DNA of 64,000 bases from NCBI GenBank assembly GCA_039881145.1, contig JAYKKI010000009.1, positions 8,418,501-8,482,500 on the forward strand, read 5' to 3'. The notes beneath the pieces were generated by a model, which saw only the letters and a list, made by a program, of their open reading frames with translations, was not told the DNA's origin and did not search any database. This DNA comes from Druceiella hillmani. Lineage: Eukaryota; Arthropoda; Insecta; Lepidoptera; Hepialidae. The position numbers and the translations under genes are program-made. This document shows positions 50,202 to 62,007 of this stretch, piece after piece. Position 1 is the stretch's first letter. Each line of letters starts with the position of its first letter.

Positions 50202-50826
50202 TGTGGCAATTTTGAACTTGACTATGTAAATTAGAATCTACGCATATATTTCCGTCGGCGACACGACACAACCGTGATGACGCTTCGCTTCGGATCCAGT
50301 TGAGGTCTGTTACTTGAAGCCGGACGACACAGAGAGCACAATCCAGCCAAAGTTCGTTGCGCGAAGCCGGACGACATAGAGAGGACAATTTACACAAAAC
50401 TGATTTATGCTAATTAATATTTTATATTAAAATTATCTTTTATATTTTTGTTTCTATCTTTATGTTTTATATTTATATTATGTACTTTTAACATAAAAAT
50501 AAGAAGCGACACGTAAAGTGGTCAAACCTTGCTAGGAGCCAGGTTATAGAGAGAGGGGGGGTAAAGAGAGACCGAGATAAAAGAAACTAGGGTGGAGAGC
50601 GAGGGAAATTGGAAGCATCGCGTCAGGTCAGAGCGAATAAAAAAAGCTCATACCCGATGTAGTTTGGTTGGTGTGTCATCCAGTCATTGGGAACAACCAG
50701 AAAAAGAAGCCACAATAAGAATCTGCAGTTTTCAGGAACTAGGCAGCCACAATCATTGGAAGCAAGTATTAACTATTAACTATCTAAACATACTATTAAC
50801 ATCATTAGAAATCTTTTCAATTGAAT
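50202..50826 (+). mobile_element. Candidate solo LTR
   Basis: An insertion relative to B2: flanking sequence on both sides aligns with about 28.02-28.06 kb. It starts 'tgtggcaattttgaac', ends 'cttttcaattgaatca' (TG...CA), and is flanked by short A-runs that could be a 4-5 bp target duplication. Composition is clearly higher in G+C. Inside, a 48-bp direct repeat begins 'gaagccggacgaca' at 50315 and 50363, and a G-rich stretch lies at 50545-50610. There is no internal coding region, so it would be a solo LTR. A short retroposon or an exogenous fragment are alternatives. Confidence 0.4.
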
Positions 50827-52429
50827 CAAAAAAGTAGTTTTTTTAATTTGTTGCGGATTATTAAAAATTCAATTATATCACATTCGTGATTAGAATCCTA
50901 TTTCCTATAAAGTAAACCACATTAAATTTCTGTTGTGCTCAGGTTCAAGTTTACAAATTCAGGTTCTATAACTTTTATTACTTTAACGACGACGTCGAAG
51001 AAAACACTTAGTTTGTTTCAATGTGTTGAGTTTGTAGAAAAACACGTAATAATTTCAATAAACTTTCTTACATTTTTATAGTCACATTAAAGATAGACGT
51101 GTTTTCTATTAATACTCAATCCAAAATATTAGTTTCATTACAAATTGTAACACAATATTAAAAAAGAAAATAATCATGAAATACAACATTAGCACGATTT
51201 AATTTATATCTTAAGAAACCCTGAAAAACAAATCAAACCAACGTATTCCTGAAGGTATTAATTAAACGATAGAAAATGTTGAATGAAACCTTGTTACAGG
51301 AACTACGACTCTTTGAGCGATTCTTCCCTTGATGAGTAAATAATTATTGTAGATTATTAAATTATTGGAAAATCTACCAGTAGTTTAGAAATATATATTA
51401 AAATATAAAAGTTTAGAAATTATTTTTGAACTTTCTTCAATATAAAAATCTTCATGGAGCTTAGATGACTACATTTTTATTAAGTTTATTGGTATTTTGA
51501 ATATATTATCGATATCAGCACTTTATCGATAGCTTAGTAACAAATTAATAAATCCCACTACTGGAGGAAAATATGTGTAATACGATTATTACATGCTTTA
51601 TGGTTGTCCTTAATGAATTGATATAAAATGTTCCGATAAATAACAATTTATAAAAAACCAAGTAAACATTTTTTTTACATACATACGTATAAATTATAAC
51701 CGCAGAATGTTTGATGAACGTATTAAGACAAAATGTGTATTTTATTTCAGTTCATACTTTAAATTAGCTTGAGGAAAGTAACAAATTAAAACTCCTGATT
51801 ATAATAACAATATAATGTATATAATTTCTGTATCTAAAGCTGTGCTTGAAGTAATTGTAACTCGAGATTTTGAGTTAACATTATTGAGAAAAATTTTCAT
51901 AAATAAATCTCTGTAATTATTTAATATTGAAATGGAAAAATACTAGACTAAAATATTCAAATGTATGTAGGTGTAATAAATTTGGTTGAAAGAAAAATTT
52001 ATAACAATTAGATTAGTAATTGCTGTGATATAAAATCACTAACTTTTGCATGTGTGATATTATTCAGAACTCATAAAGAACTAGTGCCCCATCATCAAAA
52101 TGTGTGTACGTGCTACAAGATATATTCTTTTTAACAATTTATTTATTCCACTTCTCACAAAATTTAAGCAGAAAAGAAACGAGATTAAAAGATTTCGTTT
52201 TGCAAAAGCAAAGTGCCCAGTACAAGAAAATAAGCGGGTTCGCATTTCCTATATTTTTACCATTAATAAACGGACATAAATAATAAAATGAGTTTATGAA
52301 GATATTTACTCTAGTTAACTTTAAACTCATCACTAAAAACACGAAAATTATAAGATTAGTTTATAATCATTAAAATACCATTTTAATTGTACTCGATCAC
52401 CGACGAAAAATTCTTTGATGTTTTCCTCA

Positions 52430-55400
52430 AATTCGATAGCAACATTTTTGCGGAATAATACTGCGTTATGTAATAACTTAACGAATTAAGGCTTAATTAA
52501 TATAGAAAATAAATAAGTAACTTGACGAATAAATATCTTCAATTTGATGGTTACACACCACCATTTCGCTTCGCTTCTAAATTCTCATTTTAAAGAAAAA
52601 AGTTTCATTAGAAATTATATTTTTTTTTTTCATTTAACACCCTATTGAATCTATTTTCAATTTCATAAAAAATTTTAGTTTCTTTGAGAAATCAGTAATT
52701 TGAGGATACAAAATATTTTATGTCACAAATTGTTTAAGTTCAAATAGAAAATGGGACAATGTTTGTTTACCTAAATATATTTTTTTTATTCTTTTTGTCT
52801 CATCGTAAGATCTTTTTAACAATAATTTTAACTAATTATTCTGTAATACAAATATTTCAAAGTCTATTCTATTGTTTGGAGCTGGGGCGAAAATAAACAC
52901 AGCTCGTGATTAAATGTGTCTAAAATTATTCCTAATAGATAATGTGCAAAAAACGTTATGGTTATTTCTTTCTTCTATTTCTTCTATTACTAGAAGTAAA
53001 TTTCTAATTGATATTTGCCGATATTAATAAACAAATTTCATGCCCTCATAAGAAGGCTCGTTTTCTATACCTAATTACTTCCTGTGCTCGTTTTGTAATA
53101 TTAGCCAAATTATATAGAAATTCTTTACTATCTCAATTAACATTTATAGATCTGGTTGTTAATTACCTAAAATGTGATTTGTTTGTGATTAGTGAGAGTA
53201 AATTTTAAGAAATTTTCCATTATCTATTGAAGTGTCGTTAAATAATTTAAATATGTTTACTATAAACTAAGTCCTATTATTATTACTGAATCTTATAAGT
53301 GTATATATTAATGAATTAATAAATAAAATTAAGAAAAGAACAAAATTGACTAGTGAAAAATTTTCAAGATAACCTAATTTTGCTTTCTAAGGCATAAAGA
53401 CGAAATACAGTGATAGTTCGTGATGGTCTCCAAAAGACAGCAAATTATCGATCCTCCTATACAGCGCTGATTGAGTTTCTGATACATGAAATTTGAAAAC
53501 ACCAGCTGGGGTAAAATCCTGCATATTTGTTTTTTGGGAAATTTTATGGAACATAATTTGCAAAAATAAAACGGTTACTTCCTTAACATTTTTTTTTTAA
53601 ATCTACCCACCCCGTTTAAAAAAGCGAAAAAGGATATTTAAAATACAATAAGCAACTGAACAAAAAGCAACAGTGAAATAATTTTACAAAAAATTCATGT
53701 AAAATTTCCCTTAAATTGTAAATTCATATAAACTGCTCATATAAAGTTCTAAAACTATTCATATAAAATTCACATACAATGATTTAGTGAAATACCACAC
53801 GAATAATAATTGTTTCGTTGGTGACATAATTAAAGAAAAAAATACTTTGAAATTTAAAAATCAGAAGTCAATTTGACATGGAATACCTCTAATGTGAAAG
53901 TGAATCTATTTATTTACAAATTTATCATACAAAAGCCATATGTCATTTTTAGTAACCAAACAAAATTCGTTGATAAATTATGTCTGAAATTGCGATTTTT
54001 GGTTTTGATTTTTAGTTCCATGTCAACTTTATGCATTGCCTTTTACTTTGTATAAAAATGGCACGGAAACGTGAAATCAAAATTTTCGTATTGAATGTAT
54101 GAAACCTTTGGTTTCTACATCGAATAGTTTCATGTTCGAATAGATTTTCTTAATCTATTCGAACATGAAACTATACGATTGGAGCCAACGTCGAATTTAT
54201 TGGACAATTTAAAAGTAATTTGATGCACTAGAAGTGAAGTCTTTGTTTGCTGGCATCTCAGAAAAAAAAATGTTAAAGGAGGGCATTAAACATTTTCAAC
54301 GAGTCTGTGATTTATTACAGGTTCATTGAAATGTTATGTTTATATTATTTTGTTCAAAATTCTTTTCTTATTCAAATTTTGAGCAATCTGATAAAAGTTT
54401 TGTTCTAAATTAGCTTCTCATCAGAAGATCAATTATTTTATTAATAATTTATAAATTCTTTATGTGTATTTATTTTCGAATAGAATATTGACTTATGTAA
54501 CCATGCGATTTGTTTGGCCTATATAGGGTTTTCTACTTTCGTCTTATTATATTTTACTCTCACTCTCTTTTTTTATAAACTTGTGCCAATATACATCTTT
54601 TACGCTTCGTCTCTTTTTTGTTTTATTTTGTTATATTATTATATTATACTCTCAGTTTTCTCATAAACTCGTGCCTTTATTAATCGTTTACTATTTTAGC
54701 CCATATTTTTGCTACTTATTGTTTGGAAATGATACCGGTGAAAATAGGCCGACTTTTACGACAGAACGGGTAGAATTGCTTTACACACAATAAAACATAT
54801 ATTATCAATATTCATAGCATAGCTGAAATCTACGGGATACTGAAAATATTTCCAAAAATATTTTCATAAAAAAATTACAATTCACACTATCACTGCTTCA
54901 TAAATTCATTGAACAATTCTATTTCCATCTCAGGATTGCCATCCGCAACTAAAATTTATCTTTAATTAATAATAAATCACTAAAAGATATTGGGTTGTTT
55001 ATAGCATCCATTACTTACACTAAGACTACTTTCATTTTGAAATACTCATTTAATTTATGTCAAAAATAAAGTTTCTATTTACGCATTAATTAAGAATATT
55101 GTGAAAAATCTAGGTTACAAGAACTAAGAAAAACGTTACTCAATGACCTACCAGTTAATGCCATGTTAAATATATTGTTACCTGTACACTCGTCTGCTGT
55201 ATATTTTTATCTCATATACAACAAGGTAATATGTTCTTGGTTTAAAACAATAAAAAGCCCCAATATTTGTATTTTCGATATTTTCTTTTAATAAGTGGGT
55301 CGTATTGACTATGGCTTTTCGTTACCTGACTATGACTATTCGCTTTCTCTTATTAAAGTGAAAATTTCGTAATAAAGTTTTAACATTTTTAATAACCCTT

Positions 55401-55920
55401 TTCGAATACTTATCTCGAATAAATAATTTAGGCAATTAAAATATTTATACGAAATTTTATATAAAATTTAAAAATCGAAATCCGTGGAAAGTTTTTTACA
55501 GAAACTCAAAATGTTTATAGTGAAATAATATATATTTTAATTGAAATTGTTAACATGTTATGATTTTTACATTTTATACCCTCGGAAAATTTACATAAAA
55601 GTAGTTTTAAAACCTTTCAAAAAACCTTTTCGATTAAAAAAAAATTATTAATTTGCAAAGCAACTTAACGCTTAAACTCTATACAACAGTTCCAATTAAA
55701 TTTAAACTTTTCTTCTTGAATATAAATTTTTACAAAAAATGTAAAAATTACAAAATCACTATTAAAAAATAAAATGTCGTCAAAAATTACTGAAGAAAAA
55801 ACCAATTCCTCTTTGAAATATTAGCCACGGTAAATATATTTCGATAATATTAATCGCCTTTACAACCAGAGTTACATAATCTTGTCACGGAGCAAAGGAT
55901 ACATGTACAGAAATTCAATA
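52430..55920. other. AT-rich DNA, no block match found
   Basis: No credible gene. The 54.5-54.8 kb stretch is T-rich with a chance frame of leucine, phenylalanine and tyrosine. A weak similarity of 55774-55796 (inverted) to 9465-9487 hints that the inverted array may continue here, but I could not extend it. Confidence 0.4.
54124..54174. repeat. Perfect 23-bp inverted repeat, 5-nt loop
   Basis: 'atagtttcatgttcgaatag' plus 'att' is followed after 5 nt by its exact reverse complement. The flanking 5 bp are partly paired as well. Confidence 0.95.
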
Positions 55921-55923
55921 TTT

Positions 55924-55925
<2 letters not shown>

Positions 55926-56001
<76 letters not shown>

Positions 56002-56012
56002 GTATATATATA
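55926..56012. repeat. (TA)n microsatellite
   Basis: About 70 bp of pure TA, then TATG interruptions. It lies at the left edge of the inverted block. Confidence 0.97.
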
Positions 56013-57106
56013 TAATTTATACAAAAATCGGGACTTTTACTTACCCATCTGTTTCCATAGCAAAATTGCGAGACTTTTATCGACTAACTTTTCAAAGGGA
56101 TATTTGGCCCTATTTGAATTATCTATTTATGGGACAAGTATAAATATACTGCAAAACTAACTCGAATACTATAACGTTTTGGTTTATATCGAATACGTCA
56201 CTAACTGTGTTTGTTACGTCATTATTACGTACATGCTTTTAACCTAGTCAAACCGCGATGACGATTGAACCTAATTACAAAGGCCAAGAAGTCCATGAAG
56301 ATGTATAAAAAAATGTTTACCTTTCGTCTAGTATTATGCACAGACTATAAGTATTGGTAATCGTACTTGCTTTGACAGTATGGCATCTCGGGGTAATAAC
56401 AAGCAAAATTATATTCTTAATAGTTTATTTCTTGTGTCTACCGGATAAACTAAAAAGTAATTCTCTTTTTTAGAATTTTGTACCTGACATAATAAAAATA
56501 AAATCCTTCATGTAAATTTCAGAAGAACAAGGATATGACAAGTTTACTTTTCCTTGAACGATTCTAGGATTGAAAAATTCAAGATATATTATATATTTGG
56601 ATTGGTTTTCATAATTTTTTGTGTTGGAGTGGTTTCTTCACTCGATCCGCTATTAGTTTTCGAACACCCTAAGCGTAACTCGTTTGCGTGCTTGAAAGCA
56701 AAGTTCCACATAATTTATTTGTAAATATACTGCGGTTAAATCCTGTTTATTTTGCGTACAGTATGTTTCAAATTTAAAATAAAATAATATATATTTAGGT
56801 TTTATCATATTTTACTTCGTACTTTCGTGAAAACAACGTAAATATTGTACAAGCACTCAGCACTCGTCAACAAGAGCAACGGAAAAAAGATATTTGCAAA
56901 GTAAATATTAGTGGATAATCACGAATTGCATGGCAGTCTATGCGTAGTATTTACGTACTTTCAAAGGCTTATTAAATTTAAAGGAAACATCCAAGTTATG
57001 CCGACAAAAATTTAAAACTATATCCTTTAGAAACTAAAGATAAGTAATTAAATTGGAACCGGACAAAGTGCATATTATTCATGTTACTCGATTGATGGTA
57101 CATTTG

Positions 57107-57660
57107 TTTTCAGTTAGAATAAAAAAATATTGAAATATTTTCAGTTAGAATCAAAAAACATTTAAATATTTTCAGTTAGAATAAAAAAATATTGAAATAT
57201 TTTCAGTTAGAATAAAAAAATATTAAAATATTTTCAGTTAGAATAAAAAAATATTGAAATATTTTCAGTTAGAATAAAAAAATATTAAAATATTTTTAGT
57301 TCGAATCAAAAAATATTGAAATATTTTTAGTTGGAATCAAAAAATATTGAAATATTTTCAGTTAGAATCAAAAAATATTGAAATATTTTCAGTTAGAATA
57401 AAAAAATATTTAAATATTTTCAGTTAGAGTAAAAAAATATTAAAATATTTTCAGTTATAATCAAAAAATATTGAAATATTTTCAGTTAGAATAAAAAAAT
57501 ATTAAAATATTTTTAGTTCGAATCAAAAAATATTGAAATATTTTCAGTTGGAATCAAAAAATATTGAAATATTTTCAGTTAGAATAAAAAAATATTGAAA
57601 TATTTTCAATTAGAATAAAAAAATATTGAAATATTTTCAGTTAGAATCAAAAAATATATT
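57107..57660. repeat. 31-bp minisatellite, about 18 copies
   Basis: Unit 'ttttcagttagaataaaa' followed by 'aaatattgaaata'. Variant positions (aataaaa or aatcaaa; ttgaa or ttaaa; cagtta or tagttc) recur in a patterned way, which suggests block-wise expansion of pairs of units. The R1 counterpart (about 6.9-7.1 kb) has no array. Confidence 0.95.
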
Positions 57661-57950
57661 ATCGAAAACACCATTGAAAATAAATATATCGCAAAGGACG
57701 TAGATATTGTTGCAACCTTTAATATATCTTGTACAAGTATACCACTCCGATCCGCTAGTTTGGATACATTTCTCGTTACAATGTTTGGGTGCTACCATCA
57801 TTTACTAAGGCCATTTTAACCGTTCGCATCTGAATCGTACGCTACTAAAACGTCTAAAAAGGAACAGTTTGACAGAGATAAAAATAAATCGTGTATGATA
57901 AAGTAGCACAGAAACATTAACTAATCACCTCACAATGTTATAGGATTATA

Positions 57951-59255
57951 CAGGTTGTCCAGTGGCAGATTTTAAAGTTTGAACAAACATAGTTTCTGAA
58001 CGCAACACATAAGAGGGGCGCGGGGGGCGTCGTTAGAAGCGCAAGCGGTGCGGATGTTTTAGTAGTCATGGAACAGTGGAGTGGCGAGCACTGCGCTTTT
58101 GCCGTCGAGGCGTACATTTCGAGTGGATTTTCGTTGTCTGTAGTACGCCGTCAATTTAATAATCGTTACAGTATTCGTCGATTACGTGATGAACCATCGA
58201 TCAACCTGAGTCAGTCATAGGTAGCAAGGTTCAGAGCTACAGAATCAACATTAAATAGGCCCAGGTCAGGACCTGCACCATTGGTAGCCACGGATGCAAA
58301 TGTCGAGCGTGTTATGGTTTCTGTCGTTGAAAATCCCCGTTTATCACTGCGTACACTTTCATCGATATTGGGAATTCCGAAATAAACTTTAGAGGTAATA
58401 ATGCAAAAAAAGCTCAAGTTCCATCCATATAAAATTCAAATTGTTCAAGATTTACACGATTCTGACTTTGAATTAAGAAAAACTTACGCGGAGGTGATGT
58501 TGTTGAGATTTCATACTGCTACACGGGTGGGCAACATATTCTTTAGTGACGAAGCTCACTTTCACATTGGAGGATATGTGAATAAGCAGAACTTTCGTTA
58601 CGGGGATGTCCACAACCCAAGACAAATGCATCAAGAGCCTTTACATAAGCCTAAAGTAACAGTCTGGTGTGCCATGTCTGCATCTGCATTCATAGGGCCT
58701 TATTTCTTTGAAAATCAACGTGGCCAAACTGTAACTGTGACTTCGGAGAGATATCCCCAGATGTTAAATGACTTTATCAGAGTAGAACTACAGAATAGTC
58801 CATCTTTCAACCAAAACACATGGTTCCAGCAGGACGGGGCTACAGCTCACACTGCTAATGTGTCCATGAATGCAATGCGGCAGTTATTTCCAGAAAAAAA
58901 CATATCCCGAAACGGTACCGTACCGTGGCCACCTAGGTCACCCGATTTAAGCCCATGTAACTTTTTCTTATGGGGATACTTATAATCCGTTGTTTACAAA
59001 ACAAATCCGAGCACTGTGGCACAACTTAAAGAAAATATTCGAGCCGAAGTCAGCTCTGCAAACGCGTTTTTTAAAACATGCGTGCTATACTCGAAGAGTG
59101 ACACTCAGACTCGATGGCCGCCATTTGGAAAACGTGGTTCTTAAAAAATGAAATCTGCATTTGTTTTTATAAAATTAAAATAAACCTACTTTGTATTAGA
59201 GGTGTAGTTTTTTTTTATAATTTTTCAAACATTGAAATCTGCCACTGGACACCTG
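57951..59255 (+). mobile_element. Mariner-like (Tc1/mariner superfamily) element, complete but dead
   Basis: Both ends are present. The 5' terminus CAGGTTGTCCAGTGGCAG and the 3' terminus (reverse complement CAGGTGTCCAGTGGCAG) match over about 30 bp with a 1-nt indel, and each end abuts a TA dinucleotide (57949-57950 and 59256-59257), the expected target duplication. Length 1305 bp fits an autonomous mariner. R1 at 6.66 kb shows the uninterrupted site. The transposase inside is inactivated. Confidence 0.92.
58068..59151 (+). pseudogene. Mariner-like transposase pseudogene
   Basis: Starts at ATG 58068 (MEQWSGEHCAFAVEAYISS), with a helix-turn-helix-like N-terminal part, then 'STLNRPRSGPAPL', then the catalytic domain. 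In-frame stops fall at 58218 (TAG), 58383 (TAA) and 58983 (TAA), all in one register, and a 1-nt shift near 59070-59095 restores the ending RVTLRLDGRHLENVVLKK. The longest open stretch is 58401-58985 (194 codons). Catalytic motifs seen are FSDEAHFH (first Asp), QQDGATAHTA (second Asp) and PPRSPDLSPCNFFLWGYL. By comparison with Mos1, where the third Asp lies five residues after the Asp of SPDL, the third position here is Asn (SPCNFF). Spacing from second to third site is 41 residues, as in DD41D-type (rosa-like) elements; that subgroup call is inference. It would act in the nucleus to cut and paste its own element if it were intact. Confidence 0.9.
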
Positions 59256-59722
59256 TACATATATCATTCGTTATGAGGTCTTACTTTGAAAAACACTACC
59301 ATCTCAACTATTTAGTAAATGCTTCCAAAACATTCAAAATTGAGAAAATGGAAAGAAGATATCTTCCACCACGACAATGCCAGATCCCATACATTCGAGC
59401 AGTTAGCTCGAAACTAATCGGAATTGTTTGTTCTGGCCACTGTAGAACTATTTGAATGGGAAAACTTCTGTTGAAAATGAGACTATTAAAATATAACTGA
59501 ATTAGTTATTTATCAGATATTTTAAGAACGTGACATTCTGAAATTAGTGGAAAGATGACGGAACTTATATAAAGGAATCTATAATGTCACGTATTTTATA
59601 ATTTTATCAATTAAATAAATTGCATTTATTACAAGATAAAAAATCGAATGAGTTTTTTAGCTAATCAAAGGAATCATAAAACATTATTTACACGCGAATA
59701 TATCGGATAAAATATAAAAAAA

Positions 59723-59724
59723 AT

Positions 59725-59818
<94 letters not shown>
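59723..59818. repeat. (TA)n microsatellite
   Basis: Two TA runs split by TTTATATG. Confidence 0.95.
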
Positions 59819-59821
<3 letters not shown>

Positions 59822-60903
59822 GACTAACATAGCTCTAGGAAATAAAATTCAACTAATTTCCAAGCAAACGAATAATTTAATCAATAAGAAAATCGATCAA
59901 GTATCATCAAATATAACTCTGTTTTTGAGTGCTCTAAATACAATCACACCTAAAAGAAAACAAAACTGATGCAGATAAATATAGTGTCAATGCATTGAAA
60001 GGTATTAAACTCGAAGGAATAAGTTCAAGAATTATTTTTAAAAAAATATTAAATTTATCTTCAAATCATCTCAAAAAAAATTAGGTAACCTTCCGTCAAT
60101 AAACTTTACAATTCGGCCCGTCTGGAAAGTTTCCGCTTTATATTTGAGCTATAATATTAAATTAGATTTTCCGTTTTGCTGAAGATATGTTATTTATAAG
60201 TTTTCCTTAAGTATGTTTGAAAGTTTGTGTAGATTTTAATTAAGGATTTTACTTTACTTCATAAATATTTCACGTCAAGGTACGATACTGAAAGCCCTGA
60301 CTTCATTCTCGCAGACTATTAATATACGGGTCGACTTCTTAAACTAATGTTTTGATTAATTGTAAATACGTAAGTGACACTTCAAAGTAGTTTCGATTCC
60401 AGTCGCTCTTTATGCTTCGCCTAACTTGCGGTAATCACTTTAATCTAGCTTGTTGAGCTTGCGAAGGGACTTGTTGACTTACATCTATATCTTGCGTTAA
60501 CAAAAACTATCCATATAAATTGACATGAATGTGAAAATCCGTTATAAATCCAGAGCAAAAAAAACAGCAGAAGATCATTTCCAAAGCAAAATAAATTTTA
60601 ATTTGTTTTATTGTATTTATTATTGTCGTGCATACTCAAAAATAAATGAAAATTCGTAAGCAAATTAAATATTTTATAAATTGTGTCCAAACAAAATTCA
60701 GAAAATAATGTATTTATATCATATACTTGCGGGGTTAATAGGACTACTTTATAAGCAGTTACTGTAAAAACTTCGATAATGTAAGTACATAATTTAACAT
60801 CTGATACTAAGACTCAGTTGGAAGTTAAACTTACATATTCAACGAAATGAAAACAACGTTATAAAAATAACCCACTAGTATCACGCGTCTATAATTATTT
60901 ACA

Positions 60904-60906
<3 letters not shown>

Positions 60907-60977
<71 letters not shown>
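60907..60977. repeat. (TA)n microsatellite
   Basis: About 70 bp of pure TA at the outer edge of the inverted P copy, matching in position the TA tract at 36125-36186. Confidence 0.97.
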
Positions 60978-60979
<2 letters not shown>

Positions 60980-60981
<2 letters not shown>

Positions 60982-61996
60982 GCAAGATCTGACTATTTAG
61001 TCGCTTTGACTATTTATATGCATCCACGTTAAGTTATACATGATATAAGTTAATAGCTGTTAGTAGAATTCAGTTGAGTTCTCAACTTTTTTGTAAGTTT
61101 TGAAAAGTTCTACTATTCTGTGCCGTTTTTAGTATTTACTTTTTAAAATAATTTCTTACATTAAGGGAAAGGATTTAGTTCTCTATTTTACATAACTACC
61201 CTGTTTTCCCTTTTCACAAATTCTACGAATATAGGGACCCAGGAGCTTACATCGGAAGAGTTTTTCATTTTCTTTCAATATTTAACTGAATATTAGTAAT
61301 AAAAATGGGATTATAATTTGCGTATGATGCATTGAAATAAGTGGGTGGAAATCTGTTATCATTACTTATACTAAATGGAAATGAATAGCAATATAATAAT
61401 ATTTTCTGCAATATGGAATATATTATGGGAAATATAATTTATTGACATACATGTACCTCCTATTATCTAAGATAAGATAAAATGAAAAAATTATATTAAC
61501 ATACGGAGATTAAAAATAAAGACACTTGAAGAGAATGGAAAAAAAATTTCATCAAAATTTAGCGAAAAGTTGAAGAAATTAATAATAATATACGAATTAA
61601 AATATGTTTATACTTATAATACGGTAAAGATATTATCTAACTAATTGACTATCATTGGATTGCGGAAATTTAACGATTAAGATGAAATCAATTTATTACT
61701 CACAATTTGCAACGCCGAAGACTGCAGACCTTTAATATATTTATCTATCTATTTAATCGTAATAATTTGTGTTCCGTTTCTTATTATTAGCCATTTTCAT
61801 GGTTCTAATGGAATTTAAAAGTAATACTTTTCACTGAGATATTTCTTGCGTTTTACTGTTTTATAGTAAAAAATACAAATCATACAATGAACTTCTGTAT
61901 TTTTAAAAGTTTTTTCCATTCTATTCATAAACCTCTATTTGCTTATATACGACATTTTAGTTATGTTGTTTAATTAGTAAATTACATTTCTTTTAC
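60980..61996. other. AT-rich DNA, nothing recognised
   Basis: No frame above chance and no internal match found. Confidence 0.45.
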
Positions 61997-62007
61997 AAAA
62001 TACTTAC

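Larger units (their letters stand above)
47340..52420 (+). repeat. Segmental duplication block B, copy 2 (B3)
   Basis: Direct partner of 24.96-29.1 kb (anchors given there). It carries palindromic element copy 4 at a different place from copies 2 and 3, and the candidate LTR at 50.2-50.8 kb. Several open frames of 60-103 codons occur (for example 49122-49403 and 49201-49512, overlapping on opposite strands) but are not shared with the first copy as proteins. Confidence 0.8.
56030..60870 (-). repeat. Inverted segmental duplication: blocks R and P
   Basis: Reading the reverse complement gives P (60.87-60.6 kb with 36.2-36.43 kb), then the 36.48-36.7 kb segment (60.6-60.18 kb), then R (60.18-56.03 kb with 5.8-9.26 kb), in the same order as the direct copies. 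The mariner-like element and the 31-bp minisatellite are later additions inside it. It and R1 are inverted arms about 47 kb apart. Confidence 0.75.

Noticed and set aside
57107..57660. CRISPR-like periodicity
   Set aside because: Units are contiguous with no unique spacers, in an animal genome. It is a minisatellite.
59114..59455. 113-codon frame after the mariner catalytic region
   Set aside because: It runs from the wrong frame of the transposase 3' end across the terminal repeat into flanking DNA.
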